Notes under the pieces: model-generated
Told to the model about the DNA's origin: nothing
Database searches by the model: none
Seen by the model: only the letters and a program-made list of their open reading frames with translations
Position numbers and translations under genes: made by a program
From: Thermoprotei archaeon
GTDB lineage: Archaea; Thermoproteota; Methanomethylicia; Nezhaarchaeales; WYZ-LMO8
Direction: 5' to 3'
NCBI GenBank assembly: GCA_003649565.1
Contig: QMSF01000067.1
Coordinates: 1 to 5,888 of the forward strand
Length of the DNA stretch: 5,888 bases
In this document: in pieces, positions 4,743 through 5,888 of the stretch
Layout: each line of letters opens with the position of its first letter
Numbering within the stretch: position 1 is the first letter of the stretch

Positions 4743-5888
4743 TTAGCTTCTAACGGTTAGGAAATAGGCCTCTATCCATGAACCTAGAAAGAAAGGCTTT
4801 GCTGGAGGATGCCTCTCGCCCTTCTCGATTAGTAAAATTATTGGTCTATAACCACTTGAAATAGCTTCACTAATCTTCGAGAATACAGGGCTATCAAGGA
4901 GATACTCTGTCCAATATCGAAATGGTACTTTCGGTACAAGAAGGCAACCACCAGCAGGTAATGTCTCACCTACATGAATTATCTCTTGGGCTTCAGCCGA
5001 AGTTATTGTGGGCCTAATAACGTTGGCCATTGAAATCCCATTTAACACTATTGGTGCTAAAATTAGCAATGCCACAGCAGCTAAGACTAGTGTCCTCTGA
5101 TCTTTGAGTTTCCCTATGACACACCCTGAAAAGTAGGATACTGGAATAACATTCATTAATGATATTCTCCACATGAAGTTATGCGGTATTAATGGATAAG
5201 CATTAAAAATGAGGCTCATGATAACCATTACCATTGACATGCAAATGAGGCTCTTGGATTCACTCTTCCTGATTATCGAGTCCATTGTTATGAAGACGCC
5301 TATTATCAGAAAGGTTATTGATATTAGACCCCAAGGAGGTAAGTGCTGCATAGGGGGTGTTGAACCTAGGCTCTTAATGAAGCTCAACACCTTCCCCATA
5401 TCGCCGCCCATGATTGGAGTAAGGGAGCCTAAAATCACCACTAATATTAAGACTATATAGATGGGTGCAAAGGGCTTTAACTTAAGTTCATGGCTTTTAA
5501 ACTTAGCCTTCTCCAATAGAAAAGCAATCATTGGAGCTAATACTGATATTGCCAATGCTATTAAGAAGTCGAGTATATGTGTCAATCCAACCAAACAGAG
5601 AGAAATTGCTGCTAATATGGAGCCTCTATAGTTCGGCTTAAATAAGCATTTAACTATGAAGAATATGCATAGGAAAACGAAGAGGAGGCCGCACGTGTTT
5701 TTAACGAGGTCGCCAGCAAGCCTAAATGTATATGCAGAATATGAAAAGGCTATGTAGCTTACGAACATTGCTATTCGGCTTTTAGTTATGAGTTCTATCG
5801 TTAAAGCTAATGGAATGCCAGCTAATGCTAACATTAACGCCAAGGTCAATTTAAAGCCTAATATTATATCGCCTACTAAGTATGAAGC
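4743..5888 (-). CDS. Polytopic membrane protein, possible GT-C-like glycosyltransferase, C-terminal 381 residues (5' end beyond window)
   Basis: The frame is open to the right edge. The TTG at 5849 lies inside a hydrophobic helix and 13 further codons precede it, so the true start is outside the window. About eight to ten hydrophobic segments alternate with short basic loops, followed by a soluble tail of about 95 residues. Features include YTFRLAGDLVKNTCGLLF, a GLTHILDFLIAL helix, a loop with PMQHLPPWG, and NFMWRISLMNVIPVS. The tail begins RPTITSAEAQEIIHVGETLPAG. Arginine/aspartate loops between helices plus a short C-terminal alpha/beta-looking tail recall archaeal GT-C-type polyprenol-dependent sugar transferases. 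The catalytic first loop would be missing from this fragment and I see no diagnostic motif, so the assignment is weak. It could equally be an uncharacterised transporter-like protein. The stop faces the protease gene across 27 bases. Confidence 0.75.
   Translation of the reverse strand, partial: ASYLVGDIILGFKLTLALMLALAGIPLALTIELITKSRIAMFVSYIAFSYSAYTFRLAGDLVKNTCGLLFVFLCIFFIVKCLFKPNYRGSILAAISLCLVGLTHILDFLIALAISVLAPMIAFLLEKAKFKSHELKLKPFAPIYIVLILVVILGSLTPIMGGDMGKVLSFIKSLGSTPPMQHLPPWGLISITFLIIGVFITMDSIIRKSESKSLICMSMVMVIMSLIFNAYPLIPHNFMWRISLMNVIPVSYFSGCVIGKLKDQRTLVLAAVALLILAPIVLNGISMANVIRPTITSAEAQEIIHVGETLPAGGCLLVPKVPFRYWTEYLLDSPVFSKISEAISSGYRPIILLIEKGERHPPAKPFFLGSWIEAYFLTVRS

Noticed and set aside
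5209..5460. 83-codon plus-strand open frame
   Set aside because: Antisense shadow of the multi-pass membrane protein, whose alternating hydrophobic pattern continues through this stretch.
5849..5849. TTG at 5849 as the true start of the membrane protein
   Set aside because: The frame stays open for 13 more codons to the window edge, and those codons continue the same hydrophobic helix, so the gene is truncated by the window.

Overview
The window looks archaeal, most likely from a thermophilic member of the Thermoproteota or Korarchaeota-like lineages; the lineage is an inference and cannot be fixed from the sequence. The reasons are TATA-type promoter elements about 22-45 bases ahead of several starts, one apparently leaderless start, a T-tract rather than a hairpin terminator, heavy AGA/AGG and ATA codon use, a tetraether-lipid-synthase-family radical SAM enzyme, and an archaeal-type membrane-anchored Lon-like protease without an ATPase. 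Protein-coding density is high. No rRNA, tRNA, CRISPR array or insertion sequence was seen.

Layout, left to right. Positions 1-962 (minus) hold the N-terminal part of a molybdopterin (Mo/W) oxidoreductase that runs off the left edge. A 342-base non-coding gap (963-1304) follows. It has promoter elements at both ends and a cluster of short palindromes and an orphan Shine-Dalgarno-like run in the middle. A small hypothetical gene (1305-1595, plus) converges on a radical SAM gene of the Tes/MJ0619 family (1597-2961, minus), with one base between the stop codons. Upstream of the radical SAM gene, on the same strand, is an ACT-V4R sensor-like protein (3018-3812, minus). A divergent promoter region (3813-3950) separates it from a membrane-anchored S16/Lon-like protease (3951-4715, plus, TTG start). 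The protease converges, after a T-rich terminator, on a multi-pass membrane protein (4743-5888, minus) cut by the right edge.

The genes do not form one obvious pathway. The ACT-V4R gene and the radical SAM gene are co-oriented 56 bases apart, but a TATA-like box sits in the gap, so they may be separately transcribed. Three proteins concern the membrane or cell envelope: the tetraether-type radical SAM enzyme, the extracytoplasmic protease and the polytopic glycosyltransferase-like protein. That may be coincidence. I see no convincing wholly new multigene system. The items most worth follow-up are the exact product of the Tes-family enzyme, the ACT-V4R fusion beside it, the unusual Fe-S ligand spacing of the molybdopterin enzyme, and the palindrome cluster at 1093-1171.
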